Shown piece after piece: positions 50,355-60,866 of a stretch of DNA of 64,000 nucleotides (the stretch's first letter is position 1; each line of letters opens with the position of its first letter). This DNA is from Pseudoips prasinana (taxonomy: Eukaryota > Arthropoda > Insecta > Lepidoptera > Nolidae), in assembly GCA_951640165.1 (NCBI GenBank), contig OX621263.1, forward strand, positions 5,912,501 to 5,976,500. The letters run 5' to 3'. The notes below the pieces were generated by a model that worked only from the letters and a program-made list of their open reading frames with translations, made no database searches and was not told the origin of the DNA. The translations under genes were made by a program, and so were the position numbers.

Positions 50355-50560
50355 TGTATAGATAGATAGATAACACTTTATTGCACCAAATCGAAGCATA
50401 ACATTGTAACATCAGTTAACTTGTATAATATGGCACAAACGGCGGCCTTATCGCTAAAACAGCAATCTCTTCCAGACAACCGTTGGATGAACCAAAGCAA
50501 TGTAGGGAGATAAAGTGGTAGTTGGCAGTGCATCTACTTATATAAATTTACATATAATTA
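50355..50560 (-). repeat. LINE 3' end, reverse, (GATA)n tail
   Basis: GATAGATAGATAACACTTTA then TTGCACCAAATCG, the complement of the GCAATAAAGTG...CTATCTAT end at 28.9 kb. Confidence 0.65.
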
Positions 50561-50672
50561 TGTACCTACCTAGGTACGAATATTATATATATACACACAC
50601 AATATATAGATATATAACATAAAAATATACATATATATAAATATATATAGTTTCCTACTTTTTAATATACTA

Positions 50673-50995
50673 TCTATACATATAATAAAATCGTAGGAAA
50701 GTCATTAAACTGTACATTGAGTATTTTTTTAAAAGGAAACTTGGGTCGTCATCTACAATCGATAACGAAGCCAAAAATTTAGTTTTTAGAATTTTTGTCT
50801 GTGTGTCTGTTTGTCTGTATGTATGTCCGGGCTAAACTCAAAAAGAACTGCATGGATTAACTTCAAATTTTGCTTAAATATTACTAAGAGGTCGGGTCAA
50901 CATATAGGCTACATATTATCACGCTATCACCTACGGGGGAGGAGCTATGATAATTTATAAAATTTAACGCGGGTAAAACCGCGGGGCATAGCTAG
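50673..50995 (+). mobile_element. Helitron, family 1, complete (323 bp)
   Basis: TCTATACATATAATAAAATC to GGGGCATAGCTAG; A before, T after; hairpin GCGGGTAAAACCGC intact. Confidence 0.92.
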
Positions 50996-51164
50996 TAAAT
51001 AATAATTATGAAGACTAAAGAAGTATAGTCCACGGCCTGTTAATGTTTGCGACTACTCCTAATGGACACGCGCCGAAGGGTCTATTTTAAATTGCCTTGT
51101 GACGATGTAGTCTTGATTTATATATTTTTTTATCATAGACTTTGATCTTACAAGATATGTAGTT

Positions 51165-51290
51165 CGAAGATCTTACAAGGACCGCGTTATGTCACTGGAT
51201 GAGGGCAGTGCAAGTCGGGGATTAGTGGAGATCTTTGGGGGAGGCCTTTGCCAATAGTGGATGTCTTAAGGCTGCTGTGATGATGATCTT
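51165..51290 (+). repeat. LINE R-B extreme 3' end
   Basis: TCACTGGATGAGGGCAGTGC, GATCTTTGGGGGAGGCCTTT, GTGATGATGAT. Confidence 0.65.
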
Positions 51291-51519
51291 ATTAAAAGAA
51301 TCGCGAGAAGGAAGTCTGTTATTTTTAAAACAATTACAAATTTTCTTTAAAACTAACGGAATTTACGAGTGTAAAATTTTGTTAGACAGAGTACGCACTA
51401 TACTTTGTCGTGACGTCACAAGAACGAAGCGATATAAATTACATGCAATGTTATTCCACAAAGAGACAGAGGATCCCCACTGTACCCGCACCACGAAGTT
51501 TAATCACTCGAATATTTAG
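51291..51519 (+). other. Unrecognised ORF segment
   Basis: The frame open to 51519 encodes LKQLQIFFKTNGIYECKILL and DRVRTILCRDVTRTKRYKLH. It reads like real protein but I cannot place it. It follows the R-B end, so it may belong to another LINE; there is no start of its own. Confidence 0.3.
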
Positions 51520-51599
51520 CCGATTTGATTTATTATATGCATTTTCGAAAAATTTGCTTCGTCAAGTTCATCAACATATGAGCCCAAAGACCTGCACAA

Positions 51600-51690
51600 T
51601 TACCAGTCCTGCACTCCCTGCTTCCAGTGACCTTCACAAGATCATTGGTCATCGCCTGCTGGCGCTGCGTCTTCAATTTCGTAATTCTCT
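51600..51690 (-). repeat. LINE R-B fragment, reverse
   Basis: TTCCAGTGACCTTCACAAGA TCATTGG is the complement of the DDLVKVTGSR coding words. Confidence 0.55.
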
Positions 51691-51702
51691 TAATTACGTC
51701 AA

Positions 51703-51935
51703 ATGTAGGCTTGCGCTCAGTCCATAAATGGGTGGACACCAAAGTGGCTTAATTTCTGAGCGTCATAGACTGTTGTCTAACGACAAGAACCGGAACCGAC
51801 AGCTAAAAGTGCCCTCGAAAGCCCGGAGACGCTCGAAATTAAACCACGTTGATTGTCACCCATCTATGGACTGACCGCGTGCATAGGTGCTTCACCCTAC
51901 CGAGCGCAACTGGCTGAGAGCGCTTTAAACTATCT
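51703..51935. repeat. Two 5S-SINE pieces, head to head
   Basis: 51703-51765 forward (CGCTCAGTCCATAAATGGGT), then 51770-51935 reverse (GTCACCCATCTATGGACTGA). Confidence 0.6.
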
Positions 51936-52067
51936 TTGGTTTTACCGCCGCTTTGTCTTTACACGTGCAGTCAAAAGTTACCGTATTTCTAACCTACGAT
52001 TTTTACTATAAAATAATCACCAAACAAACACTTTTAAACAATAAATTGAGTATAATATTTTGATAGG

Positions 52068-52255
52068 TCTGTGGCGTGTTTGGTAAATACTTGCTTTGCA
52101 CGCCGCAGATCGTGGGATCGATTCCCATATATTTGTGTAATTATCTATATAAGTATGTTTTTAGAAAATAAAAGTAGTATAATTATCAGTTAACTGGTTT
52201 CCATAGTACAAGTTCTCCTTAGTTTGGGATCAGGTGACCGTGTGTGAATAAATAA
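52068..52255 (+). repeat. Metulj-like SINE, internally shortened
   Basis: GGCGTGTTTGGTAAATACTT, GTGGGATCGATTCCCATATA, TATCAGTTAACTGGTTTCC and GATCAGGTGACCGTGTGTGA. About 40 bases between head and body are missing. Confidence 0.8.
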
Positions 52256-52269
52256 GAGCCATAGCGCGA

Positions 52270-52596
52270 GTGTCACAGGAGACATCGGCAGCACCCCTAT
52301 TCCGAACCATGAATAAACTGACTGTCTCGGCGTTGTTGTGCCTTCAAGTGGCGTTATATGCATACGATAACTTAGAAGAGTACTTGAGGCGTGGTGACGG
52401 TCATACGTATAGCATGCGGCATAAAGACCGCCTGCGACTGGTGCCACGACACCTAGAAAAAACAGCTAGGCTAGTGCATGCAAAGGCGCCGGCCGTCTAC
52501 AACAGACTTCCAGAAGAGGTGAGAAAGTCTGGCTCTAGAAATGCGTTTAAATATAATACTAAAAAGTTGCTTGTTGAACAGACATTTTATTCATAA
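52270..52596 (+). pseudogene. LINE reverse transcriptase C-terminal end
   Basis: The frame encodes KLTVSALLCLQVALYAYDNL, EEYLRRGDGHTYSMRHKDRL and RLVPRHLEKTARLVHAKAPA, then VYNRLPEEVRKSGSRNAFKY. LTV..L...Q...Y, H.Y..R.K and the ..YN.LP..I....F...LK end are the C-terminal pattern of jockey/CR1-like LINEs. The listed Met is internal; the RT core is lost. The frame to the stop at 52594-52596 is clean. It directly follows the SINE at 52068. Confidence 0.75.
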
Positions 52597-52835
52597 GACG
52601 ATTTAATGAAACTGCCATTGACATAGAATGTACATTAATTAATTTTATTTTTTTGTAATTGAACTGTATTATTTTTCATTTTGTATTATTTAATTTATCA
52701 ATGTTTATTATATACTCACACCGTTTAACTCTTTGTTAATTCGTTGTAATTCTTTGTTATTTAATTTTATGATCTATAATTGTATCTTGACGTGTAAAAT
52801 TATTTCTGTTACCAATAAATGAATATGAATATAAA
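52597..52835 (+). repeat. LINE 3' UTR with ATGAATA tail
   Basis: AT-rich, ending ACCAATAAATGAATATGAAT. Confidence 0.65.
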
Positions 52836-52857
52836 GTCCTAAGATTTTATTATTATT

Positions 52858-53212
52858 TATAGTCCACCAAAACGATAACAAACTCATGGTGAGCTTCATC
52901 TTGCCTGTTTTAATTAAACGTACAATTTTCAATTTACTTTCAAGCACCCACTTCTTGCGTATATAATTAACTAATTTGCGTCTTTTTGCAAACGCTTTTA
53001 TTCGAAGCTATGTCCCGAGTATGCGTAGACCCTTAATTATAATAATTAAAGTTTCTTTGTACGAAATTATAGTCCTACTGACAACATTAATTCACTCGAA
53101 GAGTTTTAAACTTGGTTCTAAAAGAGTATTAAAAATAATTTTAGAAAGAAAATAATGAAAAAAGTTGTTTTTATGGAGATTAAAGTTGTTACTAGCTTCA
53201 CAATGTTTACAG
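52858..53212 (+). repeat. Repeat Z, copy 1 (unassigned, about 350 bp)
   Basis: AGTCCACCAAAACGATAACA to CTTCACAATGTTTAC, with CAAACGCTTTTATTCGAAGC inside. The only other copy is the reverse one at 59805-60152, near-identical by eye. No terminal repeats, Pol III boxes or long ORF. Confidence 0.8.
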
Positions 53213-53397
53213 AATGTACGTATGGCGTAGTGGTTAAAGTGGTCCCAGGTTACATGTCTCGACCATCTGGGGCATGGCGCAAAAGGGGGGGTCCGCGTTA
53301 TGGTTTATTTATTCGTAAACAGGTTTACATGTCATATTCTTATTAACAAATTCATATATTTTTTTTATTTTGACAAGACGTAAATATATAGCAAAAA

Positions 53398-53515
53398 ATT
53401 TTCTTTTCTTTTCTTTTCTTTTCTTTTCTTTTCTTTTCTTTTCTTTTCTTTTCCTTTCCTTTCCTTTCTTTTCTTTTCTTTTCTTTTCTTTTCTTTTCTT
53501 TTTCTTTTCTTTTCT
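53398..53515. repeat. (TTTTC)n microsatellite
   Basis: About 23 pentamer units with a short TTTCC variant in the middle. The Lys-rich reverse ORFs across it are artefacts. Confidence 0.97.
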
Positions 53516-53887
53516 TATAAAACAACACAATACATAAATACATTAATAATAAAACACATCAATAATAAGTAAAAATAAAACATTTGAGTGGATTAGGATG
53601 TCAGTATTACAAAAAATAAGAAATTCATGTTGTCGTCTAATGTCAATCGTAACAGAAATAAGTAAAAATTAATAAATCAATAGATAGGTATTACAGTAGT
53701 ATCAAGTAAGTAAGTATCAATAATTAATTAGCCTTTTTATGATATAAAAATTCCTCGAAGGAATAGAACGACTGTTCGATAAGCCATTTTTTTTTATGTA
53801 TCCTTAATACAATCCATCCTTAATTCGATCTCCCGACAACATTGTCTGGTAGGTTAGTAGTAGTCAGTTTGCTGCACTTATCTAGAC

Positions 53888-54080
53888 CAATGTTTTTCAA
53901 CCTTTTTAATGACGCGGCCTCTTTAGTACGAAGAAATATTTCGCGACCCCCTAAATTCTTTTGCGATCCTGTGACTAGCTTTCCCAACTTTTTGCGACTT
54001 CCCTATAGAAGCTTCGCGACCCCTCTAAGGAGGCTTCGCGACCCCCTAGGGGGTCGCGACCAACAGGTTGAAAAACACTG
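53888..54080. mobile_element. hAT-type MITE, 193 bp, exact 8-bp target duplication
   Basis: Ends CAATGTTTTTCAACCT and AGGTTGAAAAACACTG, one mismatch. ATCTAGAC flanks both sides (53880-53887, 54081-54088). 8-bp duplications and CAGTG-type ends are hAT hallmarks. The interior repeats CTTCGCGACCCC. Confidence 0.93.
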
Positions 54081-54099
54081 ATCTAGACGATATAAAAAT

Positions 54100-54260
54100 A
54101 ATAATAATAATGTATTTATTTATCTCTTTTACAAAGGTTTGGTGTACATACAAGTATTATGTAAAGAAATACAGAAACTATCATACCTTTGTGAGAGACT
54201 GGCGTCTATAGTAGGAAAGACCTGTGTTACAGATCACCAGGCTCCCACCTCTGGGTCACA
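54100..54260 (-). repeat. LINE X 3' end, reverse
   Basis: TAATGTATTTATTTATCTCT, GTGAGAGACTGGCG and GTGTTACAGATCACCAGGCT; compare 7591 and 9375-9530. Confidence 0.6.
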
Positions 54261-54599
54261 TCTTGGTGATAATTACAAATTATTGAAAATACTATGTACT
54301 TAATCTAAATATACTATATATACGTAACTTTATGAAATAATGAATTTAGTAAAAAGGAAACTTACTAAATAATATACTAATATAAAAAAAGAAGTTTATT
54401 TCAGTATCTTGTACTACTACTATTTATCTTACATAGGGGTCTCCTTTTAAGTATATTAAATACTTGTGTTAGGAGGCCCCGCTCTTCACAGATAGATCAA
54501 AATGTAGAAGTGAGAATACATAACAAAAGTGTGTTTCCTGTTTAAAATAGTAAAAAGAAAAATATGAATTTATTGTGGTTGTGGCAGTACCTATGTTAA
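54261..54599. other. No recognisable feature
   Basis: AT-rich sequence of about 340 bases. Confidence 0.35.
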
Positions 54600-55000
54600 T
54601 AAAATAAAATAAAAATAAAAAACGTTTTTATTCACGTAGACTTTAAAAAAGCGCTTGTAAATAGTCAGAACATGTTTGTAGTAATACAGTTATTATTTCT
54701 AGTTGCATATTACAGATATTTAGGTACACAGAATGTTAAAACATTTATACAATTTATTTTATAATAGTAGTGATAATTAGCTAGCTTGTATTAAGTTATT
54801 GTCAAGGAGATTATGTTAAGGTTTAATTATTGAAATTTATATTTGACTAAATTTTGTCTGAATGTTTCTGTCTATATTAAGTAATGAATTCAGTATTATT
54901 ATTATAACGGACCTTGTGTTTAAAACGACGGTCGCGCTTTAATGCTACCACCGGATCCCATGCGCCCCAACTGAGGAGACCCAGCGAAACAAACTGAGAG
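54600..55000 (-). repeat. LINE Y 3' UTR copy
   Basis: (AAAAT)n tail, TTTTATTCACGTAGACTTTA, AAAAAGCGCTTGTAAATAG, then TTTAATGCTACCACCGGATC and CTGAGGAGACCCAGCG. Confidence 0.8.
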
Positions 55001-55060
55001 TGAAGGATGTTTTAGTATAGTTAGGCAATAGTATGCGCCTTACTGCATACTATTGCGTAC

Positions 55061-55243
55061 TCATTCTACCTCATCACAGGTCCTAAGTTTTAACCATTCG
55101 GCTAAGCACTTTTTACAGTCACGATATGTCAAAGGGTGCAAGTGTAGGGTCTTGTTAATTTTATTATAGAGGTAGGCGGATTGTCTTTTGTACTGTTTGT
55201 ATATATAAGCACACGTTCCCATCAGGCGCCAGAGTAAGTCCAC
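55061..55243 (-). pseudogene. LINE reverse transcriptase, last 60 residues
   Basis: Reverse strand: YKRQSAYLYNKINKTLHLHP, LTYRDCKKCLAEWLKLRTCD. It resembles the end of the LINE at 0-1.3 kb (LYNKINKIINIYPLTKNELK) more than the LINE Y ORF end. Yet the LINE Y type UTR follows it (3' side, 54600-55000). Either two LINE families share this 3' UTR or two insertions abut here. The initiator in the frame is GTG and has no meaning. Confidence 0.65.
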
Positions 55244-55334
55244 GGCAGGTCAGGTTTAGTCGGTGCGAGTCCGACATACCCATCCACATACTCATACCAC
55301 ACACACTTGGTGGTATGAGTAGGCATTCCCCTTG

Positions 55335-55412
55335 CCTTTATTATAACATACGGCCATCTGATCCCAAATTATGCAGAGCTTGTACTATGCAAAATAGATA
55401 ACTGAAATACTA
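55335..55412 (-). repeat. Metulj-like SINE tail
   Basis: CGGCCATCTGATCCCAAATT, GCAGAGCTTGTACTATGC. Confidence 0.75.
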
Positions 55413-55446
55413 CATGTACTTCTTTTCTTTTGTATATACATACATG

Positions 55447-55846
55447 TGCAACATGTAACTTAATTAACGCACATCCTGAAAATAGTTTGTTCAGAATCGT
55501 TTACTGAATTGATTTATATCATTTTAATTATAGGTAATTTTATTATTCCAAAATAATTAAAACTACGGTAATTATTGTCACATTAAGCCTGAGCAGTCAA
55601 AACAAATTGAAATGGACCGTAAGTCAAAGTAATACGACTTTTAAAATCGCAGTTTTATTTGTATTCATACAAATTCCATCATCCAATACAAAATAAAGAA
55701 ATATAAACTTTACTCCAAGAAACTAATTTAGTAAATAACAATGCATATACATGTTAAATAAAAAATTCAGTCTATGTATCATGATTACAACATAATATTA
55801 TAATTGGCGTGTTTGAGGGTGTGCGTTAATTACGTTACATGTTGTA
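55447..55846. mobile_element. MITE family T, copy 3
   Basis: TGCAACATGTAACTTAATTA at left, the complement ending ACATGTTGTA at right followed by TA; the left TA is lost. Same orientation as copy 1. Confidence 0.82.
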
Positions 55847-55851
55847 TAGAT

Positions 55852-55915
55852 AGTAACACCCAGACACAGGACAAACAGACATGTTTATACACACAAATAT
55901 CTGTCCTGCAAAATG
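55852..55915 (-). repeat. Metulj-like SINE body fragment
   Basis: CACCCAGACACAGGACAAAC and CACAAATATCTGTCCTG. Confidence 0.65.
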
Positions 55916-56062
55916 GCATATTTTCTTTGTTATTTTTAACGCAAACAATGCAAGTAGATAAAATATTAATTATATTACTTAAAATGTCCCCAGAGCATCG
56001 TAAAGTGTGATTAAGTAAGCAGATTAAATATCTACTAAATAAACAGTTTACATTTTTAAAGC

Positions 56063-56285
56063 TTGCTGTGTGGTGACGGCATATAATATCATCACCCCAT
56101 TTCATCCCGTGGGGGGCGCAGAAATCGTCCGAGGGAATATCTCCCAGAGAATGGGCAGCAGCGTATTTCTGTGAACTACGAGTATAACCATCAAACTGCG
56201 ATAACGAAGCGTGGCGATTATGGGATATTCCACCATTCTTTCTGGAGGCTTTTGTCTAGCTGTGGTACTTTGGATGACATGATGA
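56063..56285 (+). repeat. Repeat D
   Basis: TTGCTGTGTGGTGACGGCAT, CAGAGAATGGGCAGCAGCG, ACTTTGGATGACATGATGA. Confidence 0.8.
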
Positions 56286-56396
56286 TTTTTAAAGCTATTC
56301 CATTAAAATATTTTAAGGGGATCCCTGCGTTGGTGAACTTGAGCGTGGCGTTTCTGTCATCAGTCCATAACCCAGGCCAAGTACTCTGTTGCAAAA

Positions 56397-56590
56397 ATAT
56401 CATCTTCATCATCATCATAATAGCTGTAAGAAAGCTGGACAAGCTTCCCCCAAGATCATCTTGGGTGGATATGCCATAATCGCCACACTTGGAAGATCGC
56501 AGTAAGATGGTCATAATACTCAGAAGGAAGCTGCTGCCCGTCCTCTGGTAGATATTCCCTCGGGTCGACTTCTTCGCCCCCACGGGATAG
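56397..56590 (-). repeat. Repeat D, reverse, facing the previous copy
   Basis: TATCATCTTCATCATCATC, CTTCCCCCAAGATCATCTTG, GGAAGCTGCTGCCCGTCCTC. Confidence 0.8.
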
Positions 56591-56639
56591 AAACTGAAAC
56601 GGTTTACCAACAGTCGACTGGTCCATGTACCGTTGGTCA

Positions 56640-56805
56640 ACAGAATCTTTCAACCAGTAACTTTTCCAAAGGACTTTTTCTTTTTACAGAAAAGTCCCAA
56701 AATCACTTTTTGGCCCGACCCGGGATTTGAACCCAGGATTATTATTAGAACCCTCATTCTCTGCGGGTGAACAAGCTACGGCTAGACCAACGAGGCAGTC
56801 AAATA
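56640..56805 (-). repeat. Fourth tRNA-headed SINE
   Basis: Reverse strand: GACTGCCTCGTTGGTCTAGC (box A side), box B GGTTCAAATCCCGGGTCG, then CCAAAAAGTGATTTTGGGAC. Confidence 0.7.
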
Positions 56806-56939
56806 GTATTATAAATTAATCACGACTTGCTAAAACCGCCGAAGGAAAACATCCTGAGGATACCAGCACACCTGAGAGATTTTTCATCGGTGTGTAAAGC
56901 CATGTCTATTTAAAGATTTGGAACATTTATATACGATAC

Positions 56940-57195
56940 TACTTTAGTAGAGGTAGGGCATATCGTTCATTCGCTCAAAGAGCAGCCCGACTGGGGAAGT
57001 ACCTCCACCTTACAGAAGACACTCCTTAATAATAACTTTAATGTTGTGTTTCCGAGTGTGAGTAAGGTCGCCAGAGCTCATTGGGGTGGGGGGAAGGGTC
57101 AACAACACTTGTTTGCTGACTTCTAAAGGCCGGCAACGCACCCACGACACCTCTGGTGTTGCGAGTGTCCATGGGCGGCGGTGATAACTTGCTGT
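56940..57195 (-). repeat. Repeat G2, reverse
   Basis: CAAAGAGCAGCCCGACTGGG, AAGGCCGGCAACGCACCC, CATGGGCGGCGGTGAT. Confidence 0.8.
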
Positions 57196-57403
57196 TGTCA
57201 TGGACCAATAGACTGTTGGTTGTCGTTTCAGTTTCCACCATGCCAACCGTCACGTCATATCGTACTGAGTTCTTACTATGCCATGTCTGCAGCTGTCATC
57301 TGATTGGAAGCTAGAAGTACATAATAGTATTACCTGAAATGAAAAAGTAAAATAGATTAGTAGGCGTAATTTAGTACTAATCAACTTACTGGGGTTGACT
57401 CAT

Positions 57404-57422
57404 ATATATATATATATATATA
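57404..57422. repeat. Short (TA)n run
   Basis: About nine TA units. Confidence 0.9.
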
Positions 57423-57439
57423 AGAACGAACTTATTCAA

Positions 57440-57675
57440 GTTCGCCCCCGTGTCGCGTCCCATACGACTCATAAATTTAATAGCAGCGGAAATTGACACA
57501 TATCACTGTAGCCTGCCAAAATTCGCAGAAGTAGCGCAAAGGTGCATTGTATGTAACTGTTATGTATAAACTTTGTATGAAATTGTAATTATAGCTTATA
57601 ATATCGTTTTGGTGTATGCTGTAAAGATATTGTAATTTGAATTGAAATAAATAAATTGAAAAATTGAATTGAAAT
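57440..57675 (+). repeat. LINE 3' end with (ATTGAA)n tail
   Basis: TTGAATTGAAATAAATAAAT and TTGAAAAATTGAATTGAA at 57637-57675. Confidence 0.55.
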
Positions 57676-58025
57676 CTCAGTTGGGGCTCATTGGATCCGG
57701 TGGTAGCATTAAAGCGCGACCGTCGTTATTAACACAAGGTCCGCCATAATATACCTTAATATATACAGAATGATTCAGACAATATGTAGTAAAAATATAG
57801 CTAAAACTATGATAATTAAACTTAAACGTAATCTCTTTGACAATAACTTAAGAAAAGCTAGCCAAATATCATTATAAATTTTTTTTTATGAATGTTTTCA
57901 TACTTTAAAAAAGCGCTTGTAAATAGTCACAACATGTTTCTAGTAATATACATAGTTGTATACATTATTATTTCTAGTTACATAGATATTTAGGTACACG
58001 GATTGTATGAAAACATTCATAGGTA
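57662..58025. repeat. LINE Y 3' UTR with inverted end
   Basis: 57672-57902 is forward (GATCCGGTGGTAGCATTAAA to ATGAATGTTTTCATAC). The rest, which should follow forward, is inverted at 57903-58022 (AAAAAAGCGCTTGTAAATAG to TATGAAAACATTCAT). Confidence 0.75.
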
Positions 58026-58029
58026 GAGC

Positions 58030-58310
58030 CCCAGGGAGGTACGAGGCTCCACTCTTGTATGTTATTGCTTGTAGATGTAAGACAAATACCTGTCTTATCT
58101 CTAAGTAATAAAACTACTAACATTTGGTATAAGATCTATTTGTTTTTACTAACCTACTATGGACGTTATTAGTCCGAAACAAAAATTATTTTATTTTTAT
58201 TTAACAAAAGGAAAATACATGATTTATTTTTTACATGTTGCATTTTGAACATGCAAAGCCGAAACCAAGCTTTTTTCATATTATAAATTATAAACATATT
58301 AAGTCCCCAA
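58030..58310. other. No recognisable feature
   Basis: About 280 AT-rich bases. Confidence 0.35.
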
Positions 58311-59095
58311 ATTTTTTTTTTTTTTTTTTTATATCTTTATTTTTTTAAGGGGTTTTATCACTTAGTGATAATGTCACCCCCATACCATCTACATTAACCA
58401 ACTTAAAACTAAACAAAGGGTAATGAACAGAAATTATTATAATCATGGCCATATAGGTACCAGAACGAATAGGGACAAATCCCTATTCGTTCTGATATCT
58501 AACCAATAGCAGCCGACACAACATCCTAGCCTCCTTTGACAAAGGGGACGCCAGAATGCTGTTACATGTCCCCACTTCAAATCCCACACTCAGCAAATAC
58601 TGTCTTTCATGAGCATTCCGGTCACATTCCATCAACACATGATAAACATCCTCAATCACCCCACAAACTTCGCAGTTTGGGGAGAAACTTCTACCCATTA
58701 AATATTTAAATTTATTAGATGGGATGTGGCCTGAACGTATCCTCAACAGAAGTACAACATATTTCCTATCTATCTCCCTTTCTTCAAACCATGGGAAACG
58801 AAGCGGTTGAGACTGGATGGTTTTATACCAGATTCCCTTTAACATTGATCGTTCATCAAAATATTCGTGCCATCTTTGTCTGCAAAGTTCTTTGACATGG
58901 CCAAGCCAATCCGAGTATAATGGTGTGCATGTGTAATTAATACCCTCATACGACGCTTGACGGGCTGCTAAGTCTGCCACCTCGTTACCCATGATTCCAA
59001 TGTGTGAGGGAATAGATAATGTATGGTTAGCAAAATTGCTTCGTAGTGCACGACAAGCTTTTGTGAGTAGGTTGTACGTATTCCTAATTTACTTC
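58311..59095 (-). pseudogene. LINE with RNase H end and zinc-knuckle C-terminus (58483-59090) plus 3' UTR and poly(A)
   Basis: The reverse strand has ACRALRSNFANHTLSIPSHI, GIMGNEVADLAARQA, the last conserved part of a ribonuclease H domain (P.H.GI.GNE.AD..A). Then comes a tail with CEVCGVIEDVYHVLMEC, a C-x2-C...H-x4-C knuckle found at the end of I/R1/jockey-type LINEs. The frame is clean from about 59090 to the stop at 58483-58485. The start codon predicted at 58992 lies inside the RNase H, so the true protein is longer. The 3' UTR ends with a 20-base poly(A), seen as poly(T) at 58312-58331. The RT and endonuclease are missing. A short perfect inverted repeat (AGAACGAATAGGGA) surrounds the stop codon. 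Confidence 0.8.
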
Positions 59096-59517
59096 AAAGA
59101 GTAAAGAACTGAACTGTTTTGGCGCGAACGAGACTTTGACAGAAAGGCCGTAAGTCCACATTTTTTTATTCATCACTCCTATTAGGATGCTTGAAAACCT
59201 CTGAAACTAGGGTAACTATTGCCTCCACCATTACCTATATTAAAAAATAACTTAATTCACACTAAAATAAAATTTTTCGGCCATTCCCATAACGGAAAGT
59301 ATTTAAAATAATGTCGTTCCATATTCAAATTGGTGAATGCATCCACATAAGGCATATTGCACACCGCCCGTCTAACCTTATAAGTCGTAGCGGATGACGA
59401 ATGTGGGTCGTAGACAGTGTGAACGTGGGCCCTCCTTTTTGGTGAAGAAAATAAATTAGGCAATGAGAAATATCAGAAAAATAAGGAAAGAATACGTATT
59501 AGATCTACATACATACA
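59096..59517. other. No clear feature
   Basis: A weak 5S-SINE body remnant (CTCTGAAACTAGGGTAACTA) near 59198; the rest is unassigned. Confidence 0.35.
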
Positions 59518-59803
59518 TACATAGACTCACGCCTGTTTCCCAGAGGGGTAGGCAGAGACAACGGATTTCCATTTGTCACGATCTTTGCACACGTCTTTTG
59601 CCTCGATTACTGTCATTATATTCTTCATACATGCTCGCCGGTTTAGGGTACTTCTGACCTGTTCTTTCTTGAGAACGTCTCCGATTTGGTCAGAGAATGT
59701 TCGACGAGGTCTTTCCCTTCCGGTTGTCCCATTCACACAGGCCAGGTATACTTCTTTGGTCAATCTTCTTTCATTCATCCTTTCTAAATGGCCAAACCAA
59801 GTA
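59518..59803 (-). pseudogene. LINE R-A 3' coding end, clean frame
   Basis: Reverse strand: [90 protein letters not shown] and stop. This is the C-terminus typical of RTE-like LINEs and the best copy here. Its 5' side is joined to repeat Z, so the 109-codon frame begins in Z. Confidence 0.78.
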
Positions 59804-59804
59804 A

Positions 59805-60152
59805 ACATTGTGAAGCTAGTAATAACTTTAATCTCCATAAAAACAACTTTTTTCATTATTTTCTTTCTAGAATTATTTTTAATACTCTTTTGGATCCAAG
59901 TTTAAAACTCTTCGAGTGAATTAATGTTGTCAGTAGGACTATAATTTTGTACAAAGAAACTTTAATTATTATAATTAAGGGTCTACGCATACTCGGGACA
60001 TAGCTTCGAATAAAAGCGTTTGCAAAAAGACGCAAATTAGTTAATTATATACGCAAGAAGTGGGTGCTTGAAAGTAAATTGAAAATTGTACGTTTAATTA
60101 AAACAGGCAAGGTGCAGCTCACCATGAGTTTGTTATCGTTTAGGTGGACTCG
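59805..60152 (-). repeat. Repeat Z, copy 2
   Basis: Reverse complement of 52858-53212. It sits exactly between two R-A LINE ends. Confidence 0.8.
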
Positions 60153-60388
60153 GTCACGATCTTTGCACACGTCTTTTGCCTCGATTACTGTCATTATATT
60201 CTTCATACATGCTCGCCGGTTTAAGGTACTTCTGACCTGTCCTTTCTTGAGAACGTCTCCGATTTGGTCAGAGAATGTTCGACGAGGTTTTCCCCTTTCA
60301 GTTGTACCATTCACACAGGCCAGGTATACTTCTTTGGTCAATCTTCTTTCATGCATCCTTTCTAAATGGCCAAACCATTTCAGCATTC
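60153..60388 (-). pseudogene. LINE R-A 3' coding end, cut before its C-terminus
   Basis: Reverse strand: [20 protein letters not shown] to [17 protein letters not shown], then the frame passes into repeat Z. The last 17 residues (KWKSVVSAYPSGKQA) are missing. Confidence 0.75.
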
Positions 60389-60587
60389 CTTTTCCTTTCT
60401 TTTTAGATCTACATATTTAATCTAAATTACTTTTACAGCTCCTTAGATTAAGTGTCTATGGAGAGAGACAACCTATCATATTCAGCTCATTCTTCGTTCT
60501 TTTCATCATCATCATATCAGCCGAATGACTTCCACCACTGGACAAAGGCCTCCCCATTAGATTTACACAATGAATTTGTGTCCATCA

Positions 60588-60832
60588 TTTGCTGTTAGGT
60601 GACGGCTTCATATACCAGAAATATGATCACCCCATCTAAGTGGAATATGATCACCCCATCGTGGAAGTCGACCTGAATATCTACCAGAGGACGGGCATCA
60701 GGTTCTTTCTGAGTACCTAGTTTGACTTTCTTACTGCGATCGCCATCCCGTTTGCCTAGCATGGCGATTATGGCATATCCCGCCTAGATGTTTTTGGGGG
60801 TCCAGCAGTGAACGATATCAGGTTGGTGATGA
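60588..60832 (+). repeat. Repeat D, with a small internal repeat
   Basis: TTGCTGTTAGGTGACGGCTT; ATATGATCACCCCATC occurs twice (60622, 60647); GCGATTATGGCATATCCCG. Confidence 0.7.
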
Positions 60833-60866
60833 TGATTTTACTTAACCCAGAAACCAGGCTTTTGTT

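Noticed and set aside
53309..53543. Lys-rich ORFs (KKRKEKKRKE)
   Set aside because: They are the reverse translation of the (TTTTC)n microsatellite.
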